Assembly (NCBI GenBank): GCA_039619475.1
Contig: CM077115.1
Span: 147,688,274-147,752,273 of the forward strand
Length of the DNA stretch: 64,000 nucleotides
Source of the DNA: Icerya purchasi
Taxonomy: Eukaryota; Arthropoda; Insecta; Hemiptera; Monophlebidae
Direction of reading: 5' to 3'
Shown in pieces: positions 33,656 to 44,823 of the stretch. A model generated the notes under the pieces. It was not told the DNA's origin. It saw nothing but the letters and a program-made list of their open reading frames with translations, and did not search any database. The position numbers and the translations under genes were made by a program. Each line of letters opens with the position of its first letter. The first letter of the stretch is position 1.

Positions 33656-34586
33656 AGTAATTAATTGTGCCTTACAATTTTACAATTATTCTAGTTACCT
33701 GCCCCATTCCACTTTTTACAATTCATTTTGTAGATTTTAAATTTTGATTAGAATCCAGTGAATCATGAAAATTGGTACGTTTTTTGCTTTTTACCGGCTT
33801 TCAAAAAGAAAGAGGTTGTGCGCTCGTCGCCTATGTTGCTTTTTTTAAATGTTTGTTCGCGCATAACTTATGTTTATACTCGTACATAGACCGATTTTAC
33901 TGATTCTTTGTCTATTAGAAAGTGCACCACACTCAGACCATGTGAGTATGCTGATGAAAATCGGTGAACATAAACTGAGTATTTGTTAAAAAACGTGTAA
34001 AAATGTGGCCTCTTTAGATACGTTTTTTTTCCTTATTTTTTTATTAGTATAACTGAGGCGATTGACTTAAAATACCATCAGTTCGCCAAATTACCATGGA
34101 AATATAGTTTTTGATGTTTTTATCGTGGAAATGCAGTTCAAAATAAAGAAGTCTTTTTTTTTTTTTTTTTTTTCAAGCACAAAATATGAAAAATAATGTG
34201 ACAAAAAAGTTGATTGAAAAAAATTCAAGTATAATGCTAAAAATTGTAAAATAAAATGCTTTTTTTTAAAAAAAATAAATAAATATCGATTTCATGATCT
34301 ATTATAAAAATTTAATGAAAATGAATCAAAAAAAATAAAAAACAATTTTCGGATGAAAAATATGTTTCAGAGTGATATCGTAATTCTTATACAACATTAA
34401 TTTCTTATTCAATAAAAAATATATTCCAGAGTGTAATTCGTATACAATATTAACTTTTTGGAGTCGGAATCAATTTCATATTACAATATCTAGGAACAAT
34501 TTGATGAATATTTAATGCAGTTTATAATTATTATTGTAATAAAGATTACAAATCAGGAAGTGCTGCGTAGATTGAATTAAACGAAA
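33656..34586. other. Intergenic AT-rich sequence, nothing recognised
   Basis: Contains T-runs (34147-34174) and no coding pattern. Confidence 0.4.
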
Positions 34587-34810
34587 TTGTTATTGTTTAA
34601 GAAAATCATGGCCGGGAAAATGAAATATCTGACGGCTGGGCTACAGAAGGACCGGTTATTCATACTAGCTTCCAGCGGGAAAGTAGTCGGAAAAGGGAGG
34701 AGAGGACGCAAGAGATTTAACATGATGACTAGCGTAGAAGTTCTGGGTCGGAGCAATCTTTTTTATAAGAGAAGCTAATAAAATAATAATAATAATAATA
34801 ATAATGAATT
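34587..34810 (+). mobile_element. RTE/CR1-like LINE 3' end with (AAT)n tail
   Basis: The frame ends LASSGKVVGKGRRGRKRFNM, matching the 'EGK..GKR.RGR.R..ML' block at the C-terminus of this LINE group. The stop (34776-34778) is followed almost at once by (AAT)n at 34783-34805, the kind of short-repeat tail that replaces poly(A) in these LINEs. Only about 60 codons remain, so it is strongly 5'-truncated. Confidence 0.6.
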
Positions 34811-35422
34811 TGATGTCGATTCTAAAAAGTTAATGTATAAACCGTAATAATATCACCTTAAGGTATGTCACTCTGAAGTATATCTTTTTTCCAATAATTA
34901 TTTTTTACTCTTTAGTGCATTTTTAGGATTCCGTACACATATAATGTAACGACAAAAATATCAAATATAAAGCAATAACCCACGAACGGTTTGACTTACA
35001 AACTTCAAAATTAGATCATGAATTCTAATTAAAATTCTCTTTAAAACGATCTCTATAACATCAAGCTAACCGATCACCCTGGACGCTAAAAAACCCCCAA
35101 AACTGCCAAGAATATATAATACGGTATTTAAGACCTCAAAAATCATACTTAAAAAACTCATAACTTATCATCAGATACACTTATGAAAGTGAAATTCAAA
35201 ATATAAAACAAAACGGAGAAGTTCTTTCGTAAAAGCAAAAAATTACGGCAAAAATAATTGTATGGACCTCCCCTTTGGGCCCAAAAACAACAAAAAAAAA
35301 ATATTATGTTCACATAAACAATTGCTCGAGTAAAAAAGTAGAGGAAACCAAAATGTATCTCAAACTTACGCACAAAGGACCGCTTTATAGGAAAATTATA
35401 GCCCAGCTTACAACTTTATATT

Positions 35423-36135
35423 TAGACTCTCGGGGCGCCGACAGCACGAAAGTTTTCGAAAAACAATATTCCCCCCCCCCCGACTTGTGATATATCGTTG
35501 GAAAGTTCGCTATTTGTCGAGAATGAAACCGTATTTCATTTTCTTAACGAAACTTTCGAAGTTTGCAAAAAGTTCAAAAAAGCGTAAAAATGAGTGTAGC
35601 CCGCCCTTGCGACGCGAATATTACAATTAAAAATGTTGAACAAGATTAAAAATATTCTTCGCGTCTCCGTATATTTCTTTAGTTTGGAACATCCGGGTTT
35701 CTAATCTTAAAATTAGACTCTCGGGGCGCTGAAAGCTCAAAATTTCTGATTTCCTCCCACCTAGGTATGTAATATATCGATAGAACGATTACTGTCAGAA
35801 ACGAAAAATCAAATTTCATTTCTTTAACGAAATGTTTTTAAAGTTGCTTGAGAGTTCAAAAAAGCGTGCAAAAAATTATGCGTCTAGCGCCGTCAGTATT
35901 ATAGTTAACAATTTTAAACAACGTTAAATATGTACGCATCCCTGTATATTTCTCTAGTTTGTAGTATCCGGGGATTCAACTTTAAATTTGAATCCTCGGG
36001 GCACCAAAAGCTTAACATTTTTTCCCCAGGTATGTATAATATGTTGATGGAAAGATCGCTTTTTGTGAGAACAAAATTGTATTTCATTTCCTTAACAAAA
36101 CTTAAGTTCAAAAAAGCATGAAAAATGACGTGCCT
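35423..36135 (+). repeat. Tandem array, about 2.5 copies of a 275-291 bp unit
   Basis: Units start at 35423 (TAGACTCTCGGGGCGCC), 35714 (TAGACTCTCGGGGCGCT) and 35989 (TGAATCCTCGGGGCACC). Each contains, in order, a C-rich block, (A)TATATCG/TTGAT.GAA, GTATTTCATTT or AAATTTCATTT, TTAACGAAA, GTTCAAAAAAGCGTG and, in the two full units, TTCTTTAGTTTG/TCTCTAGTTTG. The third unit is cut short near 36135. Short open frames inside are incidental. Confidence 0.8.
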
Positions 36136-38410
36136 CTTCCTCTTTGCAGCGCGAAAATCTGATTTCTTTGTTTTAACTTCAGTATTATGTAAATGTAAAT
36201 TACAGTTATGTTTAACTTAACATACGGAATCTTCAGCGCATGAAACATCATGCTTGACTGAACACTTGTTATTAAATTTTTATAATAAATTTTGAAGTCA
36301 GTATTTTTCTTCAGAAAAAAAAAAAAAAAAACAAAAAAAACAACATTTTTGCTAATTTCATTACTACGAAATATTTTTAATGCAATGTATTTAAATCAAT
36401 AAACTTTTACAAAAATATTAAAAATAAAATTCTATATGTCGTGAAGTAATACGAAAGCAGTTTAAGTGATGAGCGTCCGGCGATTCTGACTTGAATGATT
36501 CAACAAATGAGAGATTTAGTTTTAATTTATAAATCGGCAATAATATTTAATTCGGAAACACGAATCGCGAAAATGGTACTTTACACACATGTTGTTCATA
36601 CAGTTTGGTAATATCAAATGCTAATAAACAAAAATGAGCTAAGGTGCCCGTTTCTCGAGATAATTAATGACATCTTCCTGACTGCAGGTAACAGGTTCAA
36701 CTAATGAGAGGAAGAAATGTCAACTTGTTCTGAAAATCTAATCGACTTTTTACTAAAGGAGAAAACTAACTGATCCCGTCCGAAGAATGTTCCGACCGCA
36801 ACTTTTTTTCAATCGTTTGGCGCACAATTTGTTCAGCATCGATCCTGATGGTCCTATCAATTCCAACTGACAACAGGATTTCAGACACACATCCATTTTC
36901 TTCTCACTACGTTCTCATTATATAGTTTATTAAATTTATTATTTTTATCATTTTGTAATGTATGTAGTGTACAATATAATATAAATTTTGGTGAACATGA
37001 TACTAAAAATATATTTCGCAAAAGGTATTTCCACATTTATTGTTTAAATCAATAACTAAATACAAAAAATTCGATTATTTGAGTTAATTTGGATCACGAC
37101 TAATATTTGAATTTACAAAGTTTTGAAATAGATGAAAAAATTAAAAATTTTGGCGCGTTTTTATTTTTGCTTTTCTGAAAAATATTAGCAAAAATTGGAG
37201 TTACGTCCCTTTACTTTTCAGGAATCAAAATGTTCCCGAATTTTGTGATCATTTTTCTGAAGATTTTTTTTTATATCACACATACTACCTTTTTTAGATA
37301 CACGTATACGTAAAACATTTGAACTCTTAATATTTTAAATGTTGTTGTTTTTTACACGAGTATATTATTCTAGTTGTAATATACCTGACTTCCACGTGAG
37401 TGTTTCGGGGTCATTTTTCATGCTTAAATTTTTTTTCGTAATTCGTATTTTAATTTTTATTGTCTAAAACTTAAATTTCCCAATACTACGTAATAGTAAA
37501 CATTTAATGTTTCACCGAAAAAATACCGTATTATTTGTTAGACGTTAAATTGTTTGTCAAAAATTTAAAAAACATTTGAAAATTTTTTTTTTCCTTCGAT
37601 TGTGAATGAATATTCATTTTTATCCACTATATTAACCTTTTCGAGAATTTCTTCATATTGAAACATTTTAAAAATAAACAACAAAGAAACAATACTCACC
37701 TAATCAAATAGAGCAATAACCAAACTATGGATTACTGTAATTTAAACATAAAAGCGTTCACTGCTGTTAAAAGAACGATCACAATTACTTAAAAGAGAAT
37801 GGAAAACTTAATTAACTACTGATTCTCTCGTTTAAATATTTCAACTAATCAAATCGGGAAAATACGGACGCCAAAAGTACAGGCATCCCTCCAAATCCGT
37901 TTCAATACATAACTTGATCCTTCGAATCTCAGCAAAGAGACATCCCTAGATTATATAATTTTTCTATAATGCTATAGAAAAGTAAACTTCAACTGACTAC
38001 GCATTCTTAAAAAAATTAATTTAAATTTCTATTACAACCTCCTTAACTGTACTTCCCTAATGCAAAAATGTAACAGGATTCTTATATTATCCTCTACGTA
38101 AACGTAACATAGTTAACATATTAATGACTGTAACATTTTTATATCGGAAGTTATATGAAAATCCCGTTACGCTGTGAGTTGTTCAAAAATTGTTCCACTT
38201 TTTTTCATTATAAAATTAGATTAAAGAAATTGTAACAAAAACTGCTACGCAAATCATAAATTAATATTTTTCTAATAATGACTTAATCAATTGAAATTTA
38301 TTCCTTTAGAAGTATTGTAGAAGAACTATCATTTTAGGATCTAGGGGGTATTATCACGGAGAAGTTTTAAGGATCGAATTTTATATATGTACTACATACA
38401 TACATACATC
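36136..38410. other. Intergenic AT-rich sequence
   Basis: I see no convincing gene. A minus-strand run at 36897-36774 is open for about 40 codons and coding-like (SEILLSVGIDRTIRIDAEQI) but has no start, splice context or family I recognise. Confidence 0.35.
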
Positions 38411-40054
38411 CAGCGAGTTCCAAAAATATTTGGAAATCATTAAGAAAAATGATTTTTCATTTATAAATGAATAATCGCAATGGGGTTTAATAATAAAAAT
38501 TTCGTTGTAAGCATGTATAGTACATCTAGAACGACACAAATGTATCAACGTAATAACAAAAAAGAGTACAGTGACGCGGCTGCAGTAATAAGAAAAGGAA
38601 AACCTCAAAATTACATGCAATATAAATATTCGGAAACGATGAAACAATACGTGTGAGGGGTGTATAGCTGCGTGCGCAACACACGTGCTAAACACTCTTA
38701 ATCAACGTTTTTCCCATTCTGAGATACAACGTGACATTTTTGAGCGCGTCAACTGTTTAATTAACGGTGCGGATAATCAAATAGTGACGACTGGCTTGAA
38801 AATGGGTAGGAAGTCGTGTAATACTTCGGTTGAAATGCGTCAGTTAGTTATTTTTAATCATTTGGAAGAGGTCTGAACGAACTTGAAATTTCAAAATTAT
38901 TGAAAATATCAAAAAGTACCGTGTACACGATATTATTCACCGGTTCAAAAAACAAGATAGATTTGAATCTATTCCGGAAACAGAAAGACCACGAAATTGT
39001 TTATTCAAGATCAGCGGTTCATCGCACGAACAATAGCAAAATCTCCGAAAATAAGTGCACCAAAAGATAAATACAAGGATTGAGAAAAAATTTTCACCAC
39101 AAAAGAATGGGTATCATTCAAGGACTATAAGAAAAAAAACTTATATTTTTAAAGTAAATAAGAAAAAGCGATTGGAATTCGCAAAAAAATACGCTTCCGT
39201 TAATAAATCGTTTTGGAATGACGTTATTTTTATGGGACAGAAGCGATGGCAAGCAAAGTGTTTGGCTTAGACCTAATAGAGAATTTTTAGAGAAAAGTTT
39301 AAATCCAACTGTAAAACATGGTGGCGGTGTCTCATGATTTGGGGGTGTTTTGCGGCAAGTGGAGTAGGCGCGTTGGTTTTTATTGAAGGCAATATGAATG
39401 CCGATATGTATATTGATATTTTAAAAAACATTCTTGCTCAAAGTGCGACTACTAAATTAGGTATATCGAAGTCATTTAAATTTTACCAGGATAATGATCC
39501 GAAACACAAAGCTCGAAAGACACAAGAATGGTTACTCTATAATTGTCTGAAAGTGTTGGAAATGCCTCCGCAATCACCTGATTGCAACCCAATTGAAACT
39601 TTGTGGTATTACTTAGATAGACAAGTGCACGAAGCCCCTATTTCGAATAAAAATCAATTAAAAGAACATCTTAGGGAAACATGGGAACAAATTCCGTCAT
39701 ATTACCTGAATAGGTTAGTTTCGTCGATGCCTGATCGTTTTGAAGCCGTTATCAGAGCTAAAGGTAAACGTATTAACGTGTTTCGGTTTGACTTTAATTT
39801 TATTCTATTGATGTAAATTTGAGCGAATTTTAAATTTCCGAATATTTTTGTTGCCCCTTTTTAGGAAGTGATATTTTATTTTCAACAAAGGCCGTGTTAA
39901 TTTATTTAATTTTTTAATTTCATTATTATTTATGTATTATGTTAGATATTAGACGAGTCTATAGCATTTTTTTTATTAATAAATCATTGTTTGTTTATTT
40001 ATAAATGAAAAATCATTTTTCTTAATGATTTCCAAATATTTTTGGAACTCACTG
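38411..40054 (+). mobile_element. Tc1-like element A with about 59-bp inverted repeats
   Basis: The left end CAGCGAGTTCCAAAAATATT (38411) and the complement of the right end CAGTGAGTTCCAAAAATATT (40054) remain nearly identical for about 59 bp, through ...ATTTTTCATTTATAAAT. The right flank is TA (40055-40056); the left flank reads TC, a mutated TA. The 1644-bp length is standard for Tc1. The transposase (+ strand) is broken. Confidence 0.88.
38802..39816 (+). pseudogene. Tc1-like transposase of element A, broken
   Basis: It starts MGRKSCNTSVEMRQLVIFNH, the Tc1 paired-like DNA-binding domain, then hits stops and shifts. From 39334 a 160-codon open stretch carries MIWGCFAASGVGALVFIEG, FYQDNDPKHKARK and PPQSPDCNPIETLWYYLD. 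The second Asp and the Glu are 34 residues apart, the D34E signature of Tc1. The first catalytic block, expected as 'FTDESKF', has decayed to FMGQKRW, losing the Asp. Inactive. Confidence 0.85.
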
Positions 40055-42675
40055 TACATACATACATAAATATATTTGTACTTTGTTACTTTTACGTACT
40101 GTACATTTAGATTTTGTTTCTCATCTCCATGGCTACTAATATCTTATTTTTGAAACGTTCAGAAAAATTACTAAACATGTATTACGAAGCTTCAAAGGTA
40201 GTTTACTTTAGTTACACCTTGCTAATGTCAAACTAGAGCGAAGGAATATATGTAACAAATTGCGCATGTAAGCGTGTAGATAAAACAGCACAGGCGAGCA
40301 TCAAATCAAAACCAACTGCGCGATCTTGTTTAAAAACATTTTTCATTTGACACAGGAAGATCACATCAGGAAAAAGTTAGTCAGAGAAATTATTGAAATA
40401 GAAAAATGAGCAAATTTTAACAGAAAAGATGGTATATTTCTCCCATCTTAAAGTCGGCTGTCGATCAAACAAAATGCAACAGAGCCAAGGCAATTTATTA
40501 ACATCCCCTTCGATTAGTTTTGCACATTGAAGGCTATTTTATGTTTTTTTGTGACCCTTTTTTTTTTTTTTAAATTTCACCCAGCTTGCTTTTAATTAAG
40601 TATGTATAATGGTAACTTATAAGTAATTTTTATATGATTTTTTAACCCCTAAAAAAAGGCGAATGAATTCTGTTGAAATGTTATCTATATCAACCAACAT
40701 TTTTTTAAACTTGCATATTTTTAGTTATCACTTGTGAAATATTAAAGTAATAATGAGCAGATTTAAAAATATAAGCTTATATCATTCTGATCAATCGTAT
40801 TTCTCGGTATTAAATGCCAAGACTCTCTATTTGTTTTGTATAGATAATGAGTAGCGTTCGTGGCAATTGCAGGTGTACTCAGAATTATACTTAAAATTGG
40901 TTAGAATCATTTGTTCAATCGTTATACAAGTACAATCCAAATTCTTATATATCTAAACATCGACATGGTGACCATTCAAATATAATTTTTAAATTCCTGG
41001 TTTTCCTGATCTAAATCTTTCACTAGAATTGTACAAAAAGAAGAATGTAATTTTTTTGTTACTATTAATAATATTTGACCGCCACAGCATATTTTATATA
41101 CTTAAAACAGAACTTCGCAATTTATTTTGAGTAAAGTTACATTAAAAAATGCATTTATTTATTGTTTCAAATGATTGTTTCTTCTTAAAAATATTGTTTT
41201 TGGCTATTTTTACTTTTGTCCCGGTTTTAAACAAAATTCTCGGCTAGATAACCACATCGATATTCATGTGCACGAGATGGTTGACAATTTGTCAGCGACT
41301 TTTAACGGCTATTCTTTTTTAATATTTTTTACTCATTTAAAAAAAGAACATCGTAAACGATGCAAGATATAAATACTGGAAAAAGTTTATACTTCCCTCA
41401 TTTGTTATGTGAAAATAAAATTTGATAAAACAATTTAAACTCATAAATAACGAAATTCGACCAGCAAAATACAAACGTTTTATAACATCTGTTATATTTT
41501 TATTCTAGGTTTGCAAAGACTGGCAAGTTAAAAAAATTAGTATCCTAATTTTTAGATAAAATGTAAAGCAATCAGAATTATAAGTAAAAAATATAGATGT
41601 TTTAAATTTTCTAAAGCTTAATTTTAAACAAAAATGTAAACTAAAATATACACGATCGTCCCTATATGTTTTAGTGGATATGTTTAATTATTTTAATCTT
41701 ATTTACAAAATTAATTTTTTTCATTCTTCATTTAACTTAAAAATTATTGGTACAAGTAATTAAAAGTATTATTAAAAATTGAACTACTACTTATGCATTT
41801 TGAAACTGTTGCACAAATATTAATAGAAAACGGTACATATAAAATCTTAAACGCATGATTTTTTATAATTATTTTGTTCTTTGTGCATACTTTTTTTAAG
41901 CGTATAAAAAAAAATCAAAATTTTAAATCAATAATTTGAATGTTTATTTAACATAATAGAAAAAAAATAAACTGTAAATGGCGCACGCCGATTCAGAACA
42001 CTTTCATAACTGTTCGAAATTCAAAATATAAAGAATACATTAATCTTACACCATTAACGTATAAAAGTAATATGATAACAATATACATACATATATTTAT
42101 TTATTTATTATTTATACATTAATATTACGAAGAGATCAGTTAGGAGGAACGAAGATATAAAAAATAGTACAGTTAAAGCTATAATGAACATAAACCTTAA
42201 AAAAAAAAAAAAAACGATTAAAATATAAGACAAATCAAGTAGCCGCCTAGAACACTGATCACCGTTCAATTTTGGCTATAATTTTAGTTCGTTTTAGCCG
42301 CTTTTCATATTTCATGTTCGTTTATTGCAAGTAATTTAAAATTGTAATTTACTTGTATTTTTACATAATTTCAAACTGTAAACAATGAAAAATCTTTTAA
42401 TTTCACCGAAAGTTATTTATGCATCGATTGAACTGGAAACGAACTAAAAAATAACGACGTACTATTAATATGAACTATAGCAGCTTACGGAACTGTGGTC
42501 AATGTTCTAGAACTGTAACGAAAACCAACTTATATTAATAAATTAACAGAATAGAGGTTCTGTTTTTTGGGGTTACAAGAAAAATAGGTAACATTTTTAA
42601 ACTACACTAGTTTAAACACGACCAGAGAACATTACGTAACAATAAACTAAACATATGACTATCACAGTTGCAGTT
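40055..42675. other. Intergenic AT-rich sequence
   Basis: Apart from the dispersed repeat copy at 41037-41255, nothing is recognised. Confidence 0.4.
41037..41255 (+). repeat. Unclassified interspersed repeat, copy b
   Basis: Partner of 5565-5790, same orientation, with many indels and substitutions (see that entry). Confidence 0.6.
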
Positions 42676-43158
42676 CTAATTACTTACTAAATATTCTAAA
42701 ATACTTTCGGTACTAAATTCTGCTCTTGTTAATTCATTCATATATGTTTCTGGAATTACCCATTCGAATAATATACAAATATTTTTTTCTAAATTTTCCC
42801 TTTCATTTAAATTTTCATCGTGAAACGGTACCCTTCCTGACGATTTAATAAGATGGTTCAAAATATCATCGATCAGTCGTTTTTCGTAACCAAATTTATC
42901 TAATCTCTCTTTTGATATAATTTTTTTAAACAAAATCACTAACAATATTCTCATTCTATTAATGTCCATAACTTTTGACTTAATTTGACACACTTTATGA
43001 AGCATAAACTGTTGTTTCGTTACAAAATAAACATTACATTTTGGACAATTAAAAGACTTCGATAATTTATGCACACTTAACATATGCTTTTTCCATACCG
43101 CTAAACGCGCAAATGTTTTATTCGTACACAAAGAACACCGAATATTACCGTCCCGCAT
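42676..43158 (-). CDS. Small C2H2 zinc-finger protein (or first exon of a longer one)
   Basis: A 160-codon frame from a genuine ATG at 43158 is unusual in such AT-rich sequence and resembles no transposon I know. Residues 8-32 form a C2H2 finger (CSLC...H-x4-H). Residues 38-57 form a second, C2HC-like finger (CPKC...H-x2-C). The C-terminal 100 residues are helical and charged, ending NELTRAEFSTESILEYLVSN, and I do not recognise them. A strong donor, TTA|GTAAGT, begins at 42687, just before the stop at 42676, so the true transcript may splice there and the last three codons may be intron. Such proteins usually bind DNA or RNA in the nucleus; function here is unknown. It lies about 0.8 kb downstream of the 3' end of the next minus-strand gene. 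Confidence 0.55.
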   Translation of the reverse strand: MRDGNIRCSLCTNKTFARLAVWKKHMLSVHKLSKSFNCPKCNVYFVTKQQFMLHKVCQIKSKVMDINRMRILLVILFKKIISKERLDKFGYEKRLIDDILNHLIKSSGRVPFHDENLNERENLEKNICILFEWVIPETYMNELTRAEFSTESILEYLVSN

Positions 43159-43948
43159 AATTCAATTTAAAGGCGACGTATTAATCAATGCAATTGAAAA
43201 AATCAAAAATTAATCGTAATTATCACCCGTTATTCCGTTTTCACTAAACTTCTTTCGTAATATTAATTTTTCGCCTTATTAATGGAGGTACAATAGGTTA
43301 CCATTATAAGTGTAAACAAACTATAATGCATTGAAATTACTCAAAAAATAAATATAAAACCAAAAATAGAACAAATCTTATTAACAACAATTTGACTAGT
43401 CCCGTAACGAAAATAATAAACTTGTTTTCAAATTATTCAATAATGATTTTTGTAAAAATCGATTAATCCTAATCGATATTTAACTGTGTCGCATGTTGTT
43501 AATGAGTTTTTTAAAAAAAAAAGTATATTTTTTGAAACAGATCGTGTTTTTTAATATTTCACTCGATAAGAATAAAATGTTAACCGTTTATTTTACATGA
43601 ATGTTACAACATTTGAATAAAATTCATTTGAGTTCATTTGCGATCAAACCTTGAAAGCTAGGAGAAGACATATCATTTTTTAGATTTCATAAGCTTAATC
43701 CAAGAGCCGTATTTAAGTTTTCATAAGCTAAAAACCCAAAGCTTAAGCTATATTTGAAATTTAAACAATCAGAAAACGGAAACTTGAGTTGTATTTTTAA
43801 AAAGCCAAATTATGTTTTATATTCAGGTTAAGCTCTTTTTTTTATAATGCACAAAAAATAGAATAAAGCTTATGGCTTGTGATCTACTTTATAAATCAGT
43901 TAGAAGTTGAATGATGTTTATTAACGAAATAAAGATTTTTGTTCTTTT

Positions 43949-43970
43949 ATTGCCCACAAATTTATTTTTC
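43949..43970 (-). terminator. Two polyadenylation signals for the upstream minus-strand exon
   Basis: The complement contains AATAAA twice (at about 43964 and 43950), about 120-135 nt after the stop codon of the terminal exon at 44082. Confidence 0.55.
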
Positions 43971-44081
43971 TATTGAAGTGCATATACAATTAATAATAAG
44001 TTTTAGATTCCATTTTGCGATCTAAAATTTTACAGAGAATTGACAATATTATGGTAACTTTTGCTGTATGAAAAGTATCAG

Positions 44082-44205
44082 TTAGTTATTTGTATCTTTG
44101 TAATTCATTCTTGTTACATCTCCAGAGAAATCTAATTTACCATCCAAATTATGCATATTTTCACATATAAAATTCACCATACGAAGTATGTCCTCCCGGT
44201 GACAT
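44082..44205 (-). CDS. Terminal coding exon of an unrecognised gene
   Basis: A clean acceptor (TTTCCTTTCAG) precedes 44205. Reading with a one-base carry-over gives 40 codons, CHREDILRMVNFICENMHNL then DGKLDFSGDVTRMNYKDTNN, and TAA at 44084-44082. Good codon-like content, an acceptor with a pyrimidine tract, a stop and two nearby AATAAA signals all fit a real 3'-terminal exon. I do not recognise the protein. Its upstream exons should lie between 44.2 and about 50.3 kb, unless this is an alternative last exon of FLAD1. I could not find an exon ending in the required phase. Confidence 0.5.
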
Positions 44206-44394
44206 CTGAAAGGAAAAACGTACTTAAATGAAAAAGATTCTCCAACGTCAAACATTCATCCATTTTCGGTTATTTAACGAGTAAACATTAATTACACACG
44301 TGTTCACTCGGACAGAATATTAGGAAAAGGTCCACCAACCATAAATCTTAATTCAGCAGCAAAATCTTTTACAGGTAAAATATAAAAACATCAA

Positions 44395-44813
44395 GGCCGT
44401 GTCCACGGGGTGGGTTTTGGGGGTTAACCCCCCTCCCCATGAGAACTGAAATAATTATTATAAATACCCAAAAATCCGAAAAAAATCAAAAATTTAAAAT
44501 AAACACTGATGATTTTTTAGGTTGTTTTTACCTACGTTTAAAAGAAAAAAGAAAAAATATGCTTCATATTTTTAGGTACTTCATTAATATTTTATGCAAA
44601 ATTTTTTATTACGAGTATAATTAATAACATATGTAATTTTTATTAATGTTTTGGTAATTCATTTATGTAAATTATTAATACATATAAATCAAAATGATGG
44701 AAATTATTAATAGTACTAATATTAGTGAAAAATGTATTGTTATTTATAAAATAAATATGTAAAGAAAATTTTCAAAACCCCCTCCCTTTCCAGAATTCTG
44801 GGCACGGGCCTGA
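44395..44813. repeat. Possible non-autonomous DNA element with G/C-rich ends
   Basis: The left boundary reads GGCCGTGTCCACGGGGTGGG and the complement of the right boundary reads GGCCCGTGCCCAGAATTCTG. They share a short imperfect inverted motif (GGCC.GTG.CCA) around an AT-rich core. The next element, Tc1-like B, begins about 10 bp later. Confidence 0.35.
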
Positions 44814-44823
44814 AAGACATGTA

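Noticed and set aside
36774..36897. Coding-like 40-codon minus-strand stretch
   Set aside because: No start, no convincing splice sites and no recognised family; mentioned only in the intergenic entry.
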